DNA from: Dendrophyllia cribrosa
Taxonomy: Eukaryota; Cnidaria; Anthozoa; Scleractinia; Dendrophylliidae
Reading direction: 5' to 3'
Assembly (NCBI GenBank): GCA_024195265.1
Contig: JAJLRJ010000004.1
Coordinates: forward strand, 43,243,068-43,307,067
DNA: 64,000 bases
The notes below the pieces were generated by a model. The model had not been told where the DNA came from and made no database searches. It was given only the letters and a program-made list of their open reading frames with translations. The first letter of the stretch is position 1; every line of letters begins with the position of its first letter. Shown one piece after another: positions 12,097-24,500 of this stretch. The translations under genes were made by a program, and so were the position numbers.

Positions 12097-12632
12097 ACCT
12101 TATTATAGGAAATTAACAATGCACTTTATTAACGCGATTTTACAAAATTCGCGTTAATTTAATGTATCTTAATTAATGTCGATGTAAATTTAATGCACGC
12201 TTTTTTACAACATTGTTTATATTTTAAAGTACCTTTATTTCATTACAAAACCTTATTAGTTCATGACTCCTCTGTTGGCTCTTCAGAGTCACATTTCACG
12301 GAGGCTTTGAAAGATCTTTTGAATTGATAGGGTCTAGTTAGGCTTCAAAACCAAATTTTCGGCTTTAAAAAAAACTTAGAAACATCCGTGCACTTGTCTT
12401 GGAAGGTTTTATTGACGGAACGCAGTTTGGCGTTCAGAAATGTACTACTAAAGTGCGAGTTTGCAGAATTATGAAAATCGCAGTAAATAATTATTAAAGC
12501 AAGATGCTTATCGAAAAATTCGCGTTAATTTAATGCATGTAAACCTAACTTTTGAAAAATTCGCGTTAATTTAGTGTAACTTAAATTTTCTTCGCGTTGT
12601 CAACGTGCATTGTTAATTTCCTATAATAAGGT
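12097..12632. mobile_element. 536-bp MITE nested in LINE 3' UTR
   Basis: The left end ACCTTATTATAGGAAATTAA (12,097 on) continues CAATGCAC; its exact inverted copy ends at 12,632. Inside, the word TTCGCGTTAATTTAATG recurs three times (near 12,149, 12,519 and 12,559, the last with one change), beside an inverted half near the left end (TTAACGCGA). There is no ORF. I could not settle a target-site duplication. Confidence 0.75.
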
Positions 12633-12770
12633 AAATTCAGGTAATTTAGTTATAGGGCATATAATTTTTTTTACTTATATCTTGCCCTCTCCGTTGTTTT
12701 CTTATCTTGTTAACTTGAAAAAAAAAACATTTGTAATAATGGAGTAAATAAATTTAAAAAAATAATCACA
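12633..12770 (+). mobile_element. probable continuation of the LINE 3' UTR
   Basis: AT-rich sequence after the MITE ends in TAAATAAATTTAAAAAAATAA around 12,745-12,765, a plausible LINE tail. Assignment to the element before the MITE rests on position only. Confidence 0.4.
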
Positions 12771-13213
12771 CTAGGGTATTGCAAAAGAGTTCTCTATACA
12801 CATATTTAGGAACAGCTTTGCTGAGTAATTCCTTAGGCCCATTCAAGCGTTATGGGATGCGACTATGCGACTATGGCTCAGAATTAACATACTGATTTGG
12901 TCGTAAAACTTGACGATACTCTTTTGATAAAGCATCAAACAATGCAGGTTAATTGAAAAGCGTACAGAGATCCCTGGTTGCATAAAATTGAGTCAAATTG
13001 TTAAATCATTTCTTCCAAATGTCAAGTCACCTGATGTAATTATCCCTTTATTTACCAGTCTGTAATTGTAAACATACTTTCAATTGACACCAATGAGATG
13101 GGTGACATTGGGTGCCCAAACAAAGATAAAAGGAGACTTTCTGTTACGACAAATACTATAAAAATGAGTTGCTGCCACTAATAGAAGGAAATACGGTGAT
13201 TTTGCAACAAGAA

Positions 13214-13660
13214 AATAATAATAATAATAATAAAGATCTTTATTTATCATCAACAGCTACTAACCCACAAACAAACGTATGAGTTAACAAATCAATAATC
13301 AATAACAGCAACAATATCATACTAGTAATACTACTACTAATCTAAAAATGTATGAAGCATCCATTAACAAGAACAGCTAGATGAAATGAAATAAACATCG
13401 GTTCACAAAGCAACGTTTGAACCGCTCTGTCCTAACTCGTGGCAGGATGTAGTTGTGGCCTCGATTTCGTGAAGAGCATGTTCTCTGAAGGGGAAGGAGG
13501 TCTTGAAGGGGATGGACCCCATTAGCTGTAATCTTGTCCCGCATTTGTCTGTCCTTGATGTTAATGAAATCAGTAATTGGTGTGTACTTGTTGGTGTAGC
13601 CATAACGTAAGCCACGCTTATAAAACCTATCTATGGGTTCAAGCAACAGTGGCACCTAAA
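13214..13660 (-). mobile_element. 5'-truncated LINE 3' end, minus strand
   Basis: On the minus strand a 92-codon frame (13,655-13,377) carries a LINE post-RT tail: PITDFINIKDRQMRDKI, then HNYILPRVRTERFKRCFVNR near the end. This corresponds to the RTERFKNSF-type block of the LINE family. The 3' UTR runs to an (ATT)n tail, seen on the plus strand as (AAT)n at about 13,216-13,234. The protein is different from the LINE at 4,075-4,338, so two lineages are represented. Confidence 0.75.
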
Positions 13661-13682
13661 CAAGAGCAAAGCATAAGAAACA

Positions 13683-13973
13683 ATGAGCAAACACACCATG
13701 GAAACCAAAACTTCACAAGTTAGTCAAGCTAGTCCCCCTACTACAGCTGTGATCCAACGCACGCTTATCGAAACAACAGTTTCATATGACCAAAAACAGA
13801 AACCAGCGATACTTACTCGTCCTGGTCGAATGGTCAAAACGCCTGCATACCACAAAGATTATAAACTTGTTTCATTAACTATGATTGATTTCACGCGTTA
13901 TCAACAATGGTTTGTTTCAAGAGTCATCAAAACTGATTTATTTCAAGACACTGATTGTTTCAGGAGGTACTGA
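13683..13973 (+). CDS. small ORF, possible retroelement Pol C-terminus
   Basis: A 96-codon frame holds a Thr/Ser/Gln-rich start and then AILTRPGRMVKTPAYHKDYK. The R-x-GR-x-x-K-x-P pattern followed by a DY-like end resembles the extreme C-terminus of LTR-retrotransposon Pol proteins. No integrase precedes it. It begins about 20 bp beyond the minus-strand LINE. It could be a chance frame; I give the resemblance only. Confidence 0.3.
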   Translation: MSKHTMETKTSQVSQASPPTTAVIQRTLIETTVSYDQKQKPAILTRPGRMVKTPAYHKDYKLVSLTMIDFTRYQQWFVSRVIKTDLFQDTDCFRRY

Positions 13974-13979
13974 ACGCTG

Positions 13980-15517
13980 ATTGTAAATAATCCGTGAAAA
14001 ATTATTTTGTGTATTTTGATTGTGTTTCGCTTTTGTAATAGCTTTCAGTATTAACTTAACCAAATTTAGTCTTACATGCAAAAAAGAAACTGTCATATAT
14101 GCTGTCACGAAATTTATGTACTAAACAGCACAATAGGTATTATAATTGAACACATTGATACATTGCCTAAATATGATCATAAAGCACTCGATATCCGTAG
14201 GTCTACATGACGTATATCCTGTGATAGTGGTAAATTTTGTATTTTGAAGGAAATTGAACGAGACCATTGCCTGTAATTTCTTATCTTTGGGATCAAAAAT
14301 GCGTGAATTATTAGATAACAAAAGGGAAAAGAAAGAAAAAAAGAGAAGAAAAGAAAAGAGAAAAATTGTTGACCGCGTGTTTGGACTAAAAGGGGCGAAA
14401 TTTTCGCTTTGTGTCGTAGTATTTCTTTGCGAGGCTGAGTGAAACCTGGTTTTAAGTTTCAAGCGCTCGACACAGAGTGAATCAAGTAGCACAATTTTCG
14501 GAAATGCCTAATAGTAATCACCTCTGGAATATGATATAGACTTGGTACTTCTCAGAAAAGTTTCTTTGATCTACGCGGATTGAAGTTAAACGATCTCGCC
14601 ATTACGGCTCTAGCTTAAACGACAGCGATCGATTCAGCTCGTACTTCGATGTTTGAAAATTTAGTGCTGATGGAAGGGAATAAAGAACCACATGAACTAC
14701 AAGTAATGGTGTTTTAAAGCGTTTATCGCGTCCTTTAGCTGTGAGGTATATTACAATATTATAGGATGTCTTTTTACTTAAAAAGGGGTTGTATATCTCA
14801 ATGAATTTTTCTCTAAACTAAGATATAAAGCAATGTGTTGAATTATAAAACATGCTTGCGCAATATTGCCTGATTTTAGCCGACTTCGCCTACGGCCTCC
14901 TCGTCTATACTGCACTTGCTTTCGCACTTTAACTGTTAAATATATGCATGTGGTTGAACTATAATGGCCACCTAAATTCACGAGAACCTCGATCAAGACC
15001 CACTACCATCTTTTTTGTCTATTATGTGGGTCTAGGAATCAGAACAGAAATCCTCTGGCACATTAAGAACAGCAAAATGGAATGGCTGGCAGAGACACGG
15101 GATTCGGGAGACCACTATGAGCTTACTTCCAAATTTGAAAGGCTGCTCGTGGCAAATATAGGGTTACCAAATGTAACAGCCTTCTTCGATAGTTCTATAC
15201 CCAAAAACTTAATTAAAAACAAAAAAGAATCAGGGATTAATGGCCTCACGGGAGAACATTCTTAATTTTCTTTAGGATTTCAACTGAGAACTTTAAATTC
15301 GATTATACTAAAACACATCTGTCGCCAACGTCAAACCACGTGCACTATAGGATTAAAGTAACATTTGAAACATAAAGTACATAAATGTTGTTTACTGGAA
15401 GGGAGGATCAAAATAACGATTACGTGGCCAGATGATTTATCCTAACTGAATATTAGAGAAATAACTCTTTTCTTACGTTATATATACATGTAGCTGTCTT
15501 TTTCTCTGCAGCAGAAA
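13980..15517. other. upstream region of the discoidin-TSP1 gene
   Basis: No domain is recognised here. A 105-codon frame (14,948-15,265) and a purine-rich tract (14,318-14,365) are the only notable items. TATATATAC at 15,479-15,487 is TATA-like. CTGTCTTTTTCTCTGCAG ending at 15,511 looks like a 3' splice site just before the start codon. So either transcription starts very close to the ATG, or a 5'-UTR intron ends there. Confidence 0.35.
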
Positions 15518-15578
15518 ATGATTTCCTACCTAATGATGCCTTTCCTCTTGGTCTGCCTTAAAGTGACAAAAAGCGCAG
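15518..15578 (+). CDS. exon 1: signal peptide
   Basis: ATG at 15,518 opens [20 protein letters not shown], a short hydrophobic core followed by small residues, typical of a eukaryotic signal peptide with cleavage near Ser-Ala-Gly or Glu. The exon ends in phase 1 at GCA G|GTAAGC. The G joins AA of the next exon to give Glu just before the first domain cysteine, which fixes the start and the frame. Confidence 0.85.
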
Positions 15579-18500
15579 GTAAGCTTTAGTACATAATGGA
15601 GATTCAAGAGACTTCAACCTACAGTGTCTTGAAAAAACATTATTTTAAAATAGACTTCGCTTTATTATAAGAAAGTACGAATACAATAAGTATCAATTTA
15701 GAACAGCATAGGACGCAACATTAAGTACAACCCTAAAAAAAAACAAGGAACAACAAAAATAATTTCGATCTCTTAAAGCAATTTTACGTTTCTTACAGAA
15801 AAGTGTAATACTACTCAATTTGCTATTTCTACAGAATGCCAAAATGCTCTAGGTATGCAAAGCGGTGATATTACCAATGCACATGTAAGTGCTTCCACAG
15901 AGTGGGATGAAAATCACGCTGCCATCCAGGGAAGACTACACTTCAAAACAGGCGGAGGCAAACAAGGAGCATGGTCAGCTCGCTCAAATGATGTCAACCA
16001 ATGGCTCCAGGTTGATCTGGGTAATCAACACACCAAAGTAACTGGTGTAGCAACGCAAGGCAGAAATGGCAACGGTCAATGGGTAACTAAATACAAACTG
16101 CAGTACAGTCCCGACGGTGTGAACTTCTATTACTACAAGGACCATGGACAAAGCGGAACTAAGGTGAGATAGTCTTGCCAAAAGATAAACTTTGATAAAA
16201 TGTTCAATTAAATTCGAAAACAAATTTTTGAGATAAAAATAGTTAACTTACGTAATAATTTGTGTCCATACAAACTGAAAAAGAACAATACATTCCGCAA
16301 GTATGCAAACATAACAACCGTTTCAATTAATTGCTATCGTCGGCGTCAACGTACAATTGCGATTAATAAAATTTTGCCAATTCTCGATTCTTACATTAAA
16401 GTTGTCCTTCCTTCCTGACTCAGGAGTTTGCTGGAAATACAGACATGGACACTGTGGTTTATCACAAACTAGGCAATGCAATCAGGGCACGTTACATCCG
16501 TTTTCGACCAACAGCTTGGCACTCTCACATATCAATGAGGGTTGAAGTGTATGGATGTGAAGGTACTGATGTCTTCTCTCTACGAAATCACTCTTGCTGT
16601 TTCAGTTTAGTTTGGTGCAAAACTTTACTTCTGATTGCACTCGCATCACTTTCAAATATTGATAATGCTGCATTATTCTATTTTACATGTATCTCGCAAG
16701 AACATCAGTAATCTCCGCAAGCAATGTCAACTTACAGATTTCTCCGCGAATCAGTGAAAACAACATAAGGGGAACACATTCACCTTTCAAACGGAATAAA
16801 AGTACTTCCGAAAGCTGAGCTTATCACACATTTTGTTACCACCACTAACATTAATAAACCATGATTATGTAGAACCAAATTGCAGTGCTGTATCTAGGCG
16901 AAAATCTAGGACGAGACGTTGTCCGAGATCTTTCTAATGCTGTGTTTGCGGCAATTTCCAGAATGTCAAGATTCTCTCGGCATGGAAACCGGCGCTATCC
17001 CAGATGCACGCATAACAGCCTCTTCGGAGTGGGATGCGAATCATGCCGCTGTTCAGGGAAGACTTTACTTTAAGAAAGCTGGAAACAAACAGGGGGCATG
17101 GTCAGCTCGCTCAAATGATGTCAACCAATGGCTCCAGGTTGATCTGGGTAATCAACACACCAAAGTAACTGGTGTAGCAACGCAAGGCAGAAATGGCAAC
17201 GGTCAATGGGTAACTAAATACAAACTGCAATACAGTCCCGACGGTGTGAACTTCTATTACTACAAGGACCATGGACAAAGCGGAACACAGGTGAGATAGT
17301 CTTGCCAAAAGATTAACTTTGACAAACCGTTCATTTCCAGGTCTCAATAAAAACCAATTTTTGACATAAAAATAGTTAACTTACCGTAAGAGTTTGTGTC
17401 CATACAAACTGAAAAAGAACAATAAAACATTCCGGAACTATCCAAACATCACAACCGTTTCAATTAATTGCTATCGTCGGCGTCACCTTACAATTGTGAT
17501 AAATGAAATTTTGCCAAATCTCAATTCTTACATTAAAGTTGTTCTTCCTTCCTGACTCAGGAGTTTGCTGGAAATACAGACATGGACACTGTGGTTTATC
17601 ACAAACTAGGCAATGCAATCAGGGCACGTTACATCCGTTTTCGACCAACAGCTTGGCACTCTCACATATCAATGAGGGTTGAAGTGTATGGATGTGAAGG
17701 TACTGATGTCTTCTCTCTACGAAATCACTCTTGATGTTTCAGTTTAGTTTGGTTAAAACTTTACTTCTGATTACACTCGTATCTCTATGAAATATTGATA
17801 ATGCTGCATTATTCTATTTTACATGTATCTCGCAAGAACATCAGTAATCTCCGCCAGCAATATCAACTTACAGATTTCTCCGCGAATCAGTGAAAACAAC
17901 ATTAGGGGAACACATTCACCTTTCAAACGGAATAAAAGTACTTCCGAAAGCTGAGCTTATCACACATTTTGTTACCACCACTAACATTAATAAACCATGA
18001 TTATGTAGAACCAAATTGCAGTGCTGTATCTAGGCGAAAATCTAGGACGAGACGTTGTCCGAGATCTTTCTAATGCTGCGTTTTCGGCAATTTCCAGAAT
18101 GTCAAGATTCTCTCGGCATGGAAACCGGCGCTATCCCAGATGCACGCATAACAGCCTCTTCGGAGTGGGATGCGAATCATGCCGCTGTTCAGGGAAGACT
18201 TTACTTTAAGAAAGCTGGAAACAAACAGGGGGCATGGTCAGCTCGCTCAAATGATGTCAACCAATGGCTCCAGGTTGATCTGGGTAATCAACACACCAAA
18301 GTAACTGGTGTAGCAACGCAAGGCAGAAATGGCAACGGTCAATGGGTAACTAAATACAAACTGCAGTACAGTCCCGACGGTGTGAACTTCTATCACTACA
18401 AGGACCATGGACAAAGCGGAACACAGGTGAGATAGTCTTGCCAAAAGATTAACTTTGACAAACCGTTCATTTCCAGGTCTCAATAAAAACCAATTTTTGA

Positions 18501-21500
18501 CATAAAAATAGTTAACTTACCGTAAGAGTTTGTGTCCATACAAACTGAAAAAGAACAATAAAACATTCCGGAACTATCCAAACATCACAACCGTTTCAAT
18601 TAATTGCTATCGTCCGCGTCACCTTACAATTGTGATAAATGAAATTTTGCCAAATCTCAATTCTTACATTAAAGTTGTCCTTCCTTCCTGACTCAGGAGT
18701 TTGCTGGAAATACAGACATGGACACTGTGGTTTATCACAAACTAGGCAATGCAATCAGGGCACGTTACATCCGTTTTCGACCAACAGCTTGGCACTCTCA
18801 CATATCAATGAGGGTTGAAGTGTATGGATGTGAAGGTACTGATGTCTTCTCTCTACGAAATCACTCTTGATGTTTCAGTTTAGTTTGGTTAAAACTTTAC
18901 TTCTGATTGCACTCGTATCTCTTTGAAATATTGATAATGCTGCATTATTCTATTTTACATGTATCTCGCAAGAACATCAGTAATCTCCGCCAGCAATGTC
19001 AACTTACAGATTTCTCCGCGAATCAGTGAAAACAACATTAGGGGAACACACTCACCTTTCAAACGGAATAAAAGTACTTCCGAAAGCTGAGCTTATCACA
19101 CATTTTGTTACCATTACTAACATTAATAAACCATGATTATGTAGAACCAAATTGCAGTGCTGTATCTAGGCGAAAATCTAGGACGAGACGTTGTCCGAGA
19201 TCTTTCTAATGCTGCGTTTTCGGCAATTTCCAGAATGTCAAGATTCTCTCGGCATGGAAACCGGCGCTATCCCAGATGCACGCATAACAGCCTCTTCGGA
19301 GTGGGATGCGAATCATGCCGCTGTTCAGGGAAGACTTTACTTTAAGAAAGCTGGAAACAAACAGGGGGCATGGTCAGCTCGCTCAAATGATGTCAACCAA
19401 TGGCTCCAGGTTGATCTGGGTAATCAACACACCAAAGTAACTGGTGTAGCAACGCAAGGCAGAAATGGCAACGGTCAATGGGTAACTAAATACAAACTGC
19501 AGTACAGTCCCGACGGTGTGAACTTCTATTACTACAAGGACCATGGACAAAGCGGAACACAGGTGAGATAGTCTTGCCAAAAGATTAACTTTGACAAACC
19601 GTTCATTTCCAGGTCTCAATAAAAACCAATTTTTGACATAAAAATAGTTAACTTACCGTAAGAGTTTGTGTCCATACAAACTGAAAAAGAACAATAAAAC
19701 ATTCCGGAACTATCCAAACATCACAACCGTTTCAATTAATTGCTATCGTCGGCGTCACCTTACAATTGTGATAAATAAAATTTTGCCAAATCTCAATTCT
19801 TACATTAAAGTTGTCCTTCCTTCCTGACTCAGGAGTTTGCTGGAAATACAGACATGGACACTGTGGTTTATCACAAACTAGGCAATGCAATCAGGGCACG
19901 TTACATCCGTTTTCGACCAACAGCTTGGCACTCTCACATATCAATGAGGGTTGAAGTGTATGGATGTGAAGGTACTGATGTCTTCTCTCTACGAAATCAC
20001 TCTTGATGTTTCAGTTTAGTTTGGTTAAAACTTTACTTCTGATTGCACTCGTATCTCTATGAAATATTGATAATGCTGCATTATTCTATTTTACATGTAT
20101 CTCGCAAGAACATCAGTAATCTCCGCCAGCAATGTCAACTTACAGATTTCTCCGCGAATCAGTGAAAACAACATTAGGGGAACACATTCACCTTTCAAAC
20201 GGAATAAAAGTACTTCCGAAAGCTGAGCTTATCACATATTTTGTTACCACCACTAACATTAATAAACCATGATTATGTAAAATCAAATTGCAGTGCTGTA
20301 TCTAGGCGAAAATCTAGGACGAGACGTTGTCCGAGATCTTTCTAATGCTGCGTTTTCGGCAATTTCCAGAATGTCAAGATTCTCTCGGCATGGAAACCGG
20401 CGCTATCCCAGATGCACGCATAACAGCCTCTTCGGAGTGGGATGCGAATCATGCCGCTGTTCAGGGAAGACTTTACTTTAAGAAAGCTGGAAACAAACAG
20501 GGGGCATGGTCAGCTCGCTCAAATGATGTCAACCAATGGCTCCAGGTTGATCTGGGTAATCAACACACCAAAGTAACTGGTGTAGCAACGCAAGGCAGAA
20601 ATGGCAACGGTCAATGGGTAACTAAATACAAACTGCAGTACAGTCCCGACGGTGTGAACTTCTATTACTACAAGGACCATGGACAAAGCGGAACACAGGT
20701 GAGATAGTCTTGCCATAAGATTAACTTTGACAAACCGTTCATTTCCAGGTCTCAATAAAAACCAATTTTTGACATAAAAATAGTTAACTTACCGTAAGAG
20801 TTTGTGTCCATACAAACTGAAAAAGAACAATAAAACATTCCGGAACTATCCAAACATCACAACCGTTTCAATTAATTGCTATCGTCGGCGTCACCTTACA
20901 ATTGTGATAAATGAAATTTTGCCAAATCTCAATTCTTACATTAAAGTTGTCCTTCCTTCCTGACTCAGGAGTTTGCTGGAAATACAGACATGGACACTGT
21001 GGTTTATCACAAACTAGGCAATGCAATCAGGGCACGTTACATCCGTTTTCGACCAACAGCTTGGCACTCTCACATATCAATGAGGGTTGAAGTGTATGGA
21101 TGTGAAGGTACTGATGTCTTCTCTCTACGAAATCACTCTTGATGTTTCAGTTTAGTTTGGTTAAAACTTTACTTCTGATTGCACTCGTATCTCTATGAAA
21201 TAGTGATAATGCTGCATTATTCTATTTTACATGTATCTCGCAAGAACATCAGTAATCTCCGCCAGCAATGTCAACTTACAGATTTCTCCGCGAATCAGTG
21301 AAAACAACATTAGGGAAACACATTCACCTTTCAAACGGAATAAAAGTACTTCCGAAAGCTGAGCTTATCACACATTTTGTTACCACCACTAACATTAATA
21401 AACCATGATTATGTAGAACCAAATTGCAGTGCTGTATCTAGGCGAAAATCTAGGACGAGACGTTGTCCGAGATCTTTCTAATGCTGCGTTTTCGGCAATT

Positions 21501-24500
21501 TCCAGAATGTCAAGATTCTCTCGGCATGGAAACCGGCGCTATCCCAGATGCACGCATAACAGCCTCTTCGGAGTGGGATGCGAATCATGCCGCTGTTCAG
21601 GGAAGACTTTACTTTAAGAAAGCTGGAAACAAACAGGGGACATGGTCAGCTCGCTCAAATGATGTCAACCAATGGCTCCAGGTTGATCTGGGTAATCAAC
21701 ACACCAAGGTAACTGGTGTAGCAACGCAAGGCAGAAATGGCAACGGTCAATGGGTAACTAAATACAAACTGCAGTACAGTCCCGACGGTGTGAACTTCTA
21801 TTACTACAAGGACCATGGACAAAGCGGAACACAGGTGAGATAGTCTTGCCAAAAGATTAACTTTGACAAACCGTTCATTTCCAGGTCTCAATAAAAACCA
21901 ATTTTTGACATAAAAATAGTTAACTTACCGTAAGAGTTTGTGTCCATACAAACTGAAAAAGAACAATAAAACATTCCGGAACTATCCAAACATCACAACC
22001 GTTTCAATTAATTGCTATCGTCGGCGTCACCTTACAATTGTGATAAATGAAATTTTGCCAAATCTCAATTCTTACATTAAAGTTGTCCTTCCTTCCTGAC
22101 TCAGGAGTTTGCTGGAAATACAGACATGGACACTGTGGTTTATCACAAACTAGGCAATGCAATCAGGGCACGTTACATCCGTTTTCGACCAACAGCTTGG
22201 CACTCTCACATATCAATGAGGGTTGAAGTGTATGGATGTGAAGGTACTGATGTCTTCTCTCTACGAAATCACTCTTGATGTTTCAGTTTAGTTTGGTTAA
22301 AACTTTACTTCTGATTGCACTCGTATCTCTATGAAATATTGATAATGCTGCATTATTCTATTTTACATGTATCTCGCAAGAACATCAGTAATCTCCGCCA
22401 GCAATGTCAACTTACAGATTTCTCCGCGAATCAGTGAAAACAACATTAGGGAAACACATTCACCTTTCAAACGGAATAAAAGTACTTCCGAAAGCTGAGC
22501 TTATCACACATTTTGTTACCACCACTAACATTAATAAACCATGATTATGTAGAACCAAATTGCAGTGCTGTATCTAGGCGAAAATCTAGGACGAGACGTT
22601 GTCCGAGATCTTTCTAATGCTGCGTTTTCGGCAATTTCCAGAATGTCAAGATTCTCTCGGCATGGAAACCGGCGCTATCCCAGATGCACGCATAACAGCC
22701 TCTTCGGAGTGGGATGCGAATCATGCCGCTGTTCAGGGAAGACTTTACTTTAAGAAAGCTGGAAACAAACAGGGGGCATGGTCAGCTCGCTCAAATGATG
22801 TCAACCAATGGCTCCAGGTTGATCTGGGTAATCAACACACCAAGGTAACTGGTGTAGCAACGCAAGGCAGAAATGGCAATGGTCAATGGGTAACTAAATA
22901 CAAACTGCAGTACAGTCCCGACGGTGTGAACTTCTATTACTACAAGGACCATGGACAAAGCGGAACACAGGTGAGATAGTCTTGCCAAAAGATTAACTTT
23001 GACAAACCGTTCATTTCCAGGTCTCAATAAAAACCAATTTTTGACATAAAAATAGTTAACTTACCGTAAGAGTTTGTGTCCATACAAACTGAAAAAGAAC
23101 AATAAAACATTCCGGAACTATCCAAACATCACAACCGTTTCAATTAATTGCTATCGTCGGCGTCACCTTACAATTGTGATAAATGAAATTTTGCCAAATC
23201 TCAATTCTTACATTAAAGTTGTCCTTCCTTCCTGACTCAGGAGTTTGCTGGAAATACAGACATGGACACTGTGGTTTATCACAAACTAGGCAATGCAATC
23301 AGGGCACGTTACATCCGTTTTCGACCAACAGCTTGGCACTCTCACATATCAATGAGGGTTGAAGTGTATGGATGTGAAGGTACTGATGTCTTCTCTCTAC
23401 GAAATCACTCTTGATGTTTCAGTTTAGTTTGGTTAAAACTTTACTTCTGATTGCACTCGTATCTCTATGAAATATTGATAATGCTGCATTATTCTATTTT
23501 ACATGTATCTCGCAAGAACATCAGTAATCTCCGCCAGCAATGTCAACTTACAGATTTCTCCGCGAATCAGTGAAAACAACATTAGGGGAACACATTCACC
23601 TTTCAAACGGAATAAAAGTACTTCCGAAAGCTGAGCTTATCACACATTTTGTTACCACCACTAACATTAATAAACCATGATTATGTAGAACCAAATTGCA
23701 GTGCTGTATCTAGGCGAAAATCTAGGACGAGACGTTGTCCGAGATCTTTCTAATGCTGCGTTTTCGACAATTTCCAGAATGTCAAGATTCTCTCGGCATG
23801 GAAACCGGCGCTATCCCAGATGCACGCATAACAGCCTCTTCGGAGTGGGATGCGAATCATGCCGCTGTTCAGGGAAGACTTTACTTTAAGAAAGCTGGAA
23901 ACAAACAGGGGGCATGGTCAGCTCGCTCAAATGATGTCAACCAATGGCTCCAGGTTGATCTGGGTAATCAACACACCAAAGTAACTGGTGTAGCAACGCA
24001 AGGCAGAAATGGCAACGGTCAATGGGTAACTAAATACAAACTGCAGTACAGTCCCGACGGTGTGAACTTCTATTACTACAAGGACCATGGACAAAGCGGA
24101 ACACAGGTGAGATAGTCTTGCCATAAGATTAACTTTGACAAACCGTTCATTTCCAGGTCTCAATAAAAACCAATTTTTGACATAAAAATAGTTAACTTAC
24201 CGTAAGAGTTTGTGTCCATACAAACTGAAAAAGAACAATAAAACATTCCGGAACTATCCAAACATCACAACCGTTTCAATTAATTGCTATCGTCGGCGTC
24301 ACCTTACAATTGTGATAAATGAAATTTTGCCAAATCTCAATTCTTACATTAAAGTTGTCCTTCCTTCCTGACTCAGGAGTTTGCTGGAAATACAGACATG
24401 GACACTGTGGTTTATCACAAACTAGGCAATGCAATCAGGGCACGTTACATCCGTTTTCGACCAACAGCTTGGCACTCTCACATATCAATGAGGGTTGAAG

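Noticed and set aside
14948..15265. 105-codon frame just upstream of the giant gene as its first exon
   Set aside because: It ends in a stop well before the signal-peptide exon, and its frame has no donor that would join the 15,518 start. The signal peptide at 15,518 is a better N-terminus.
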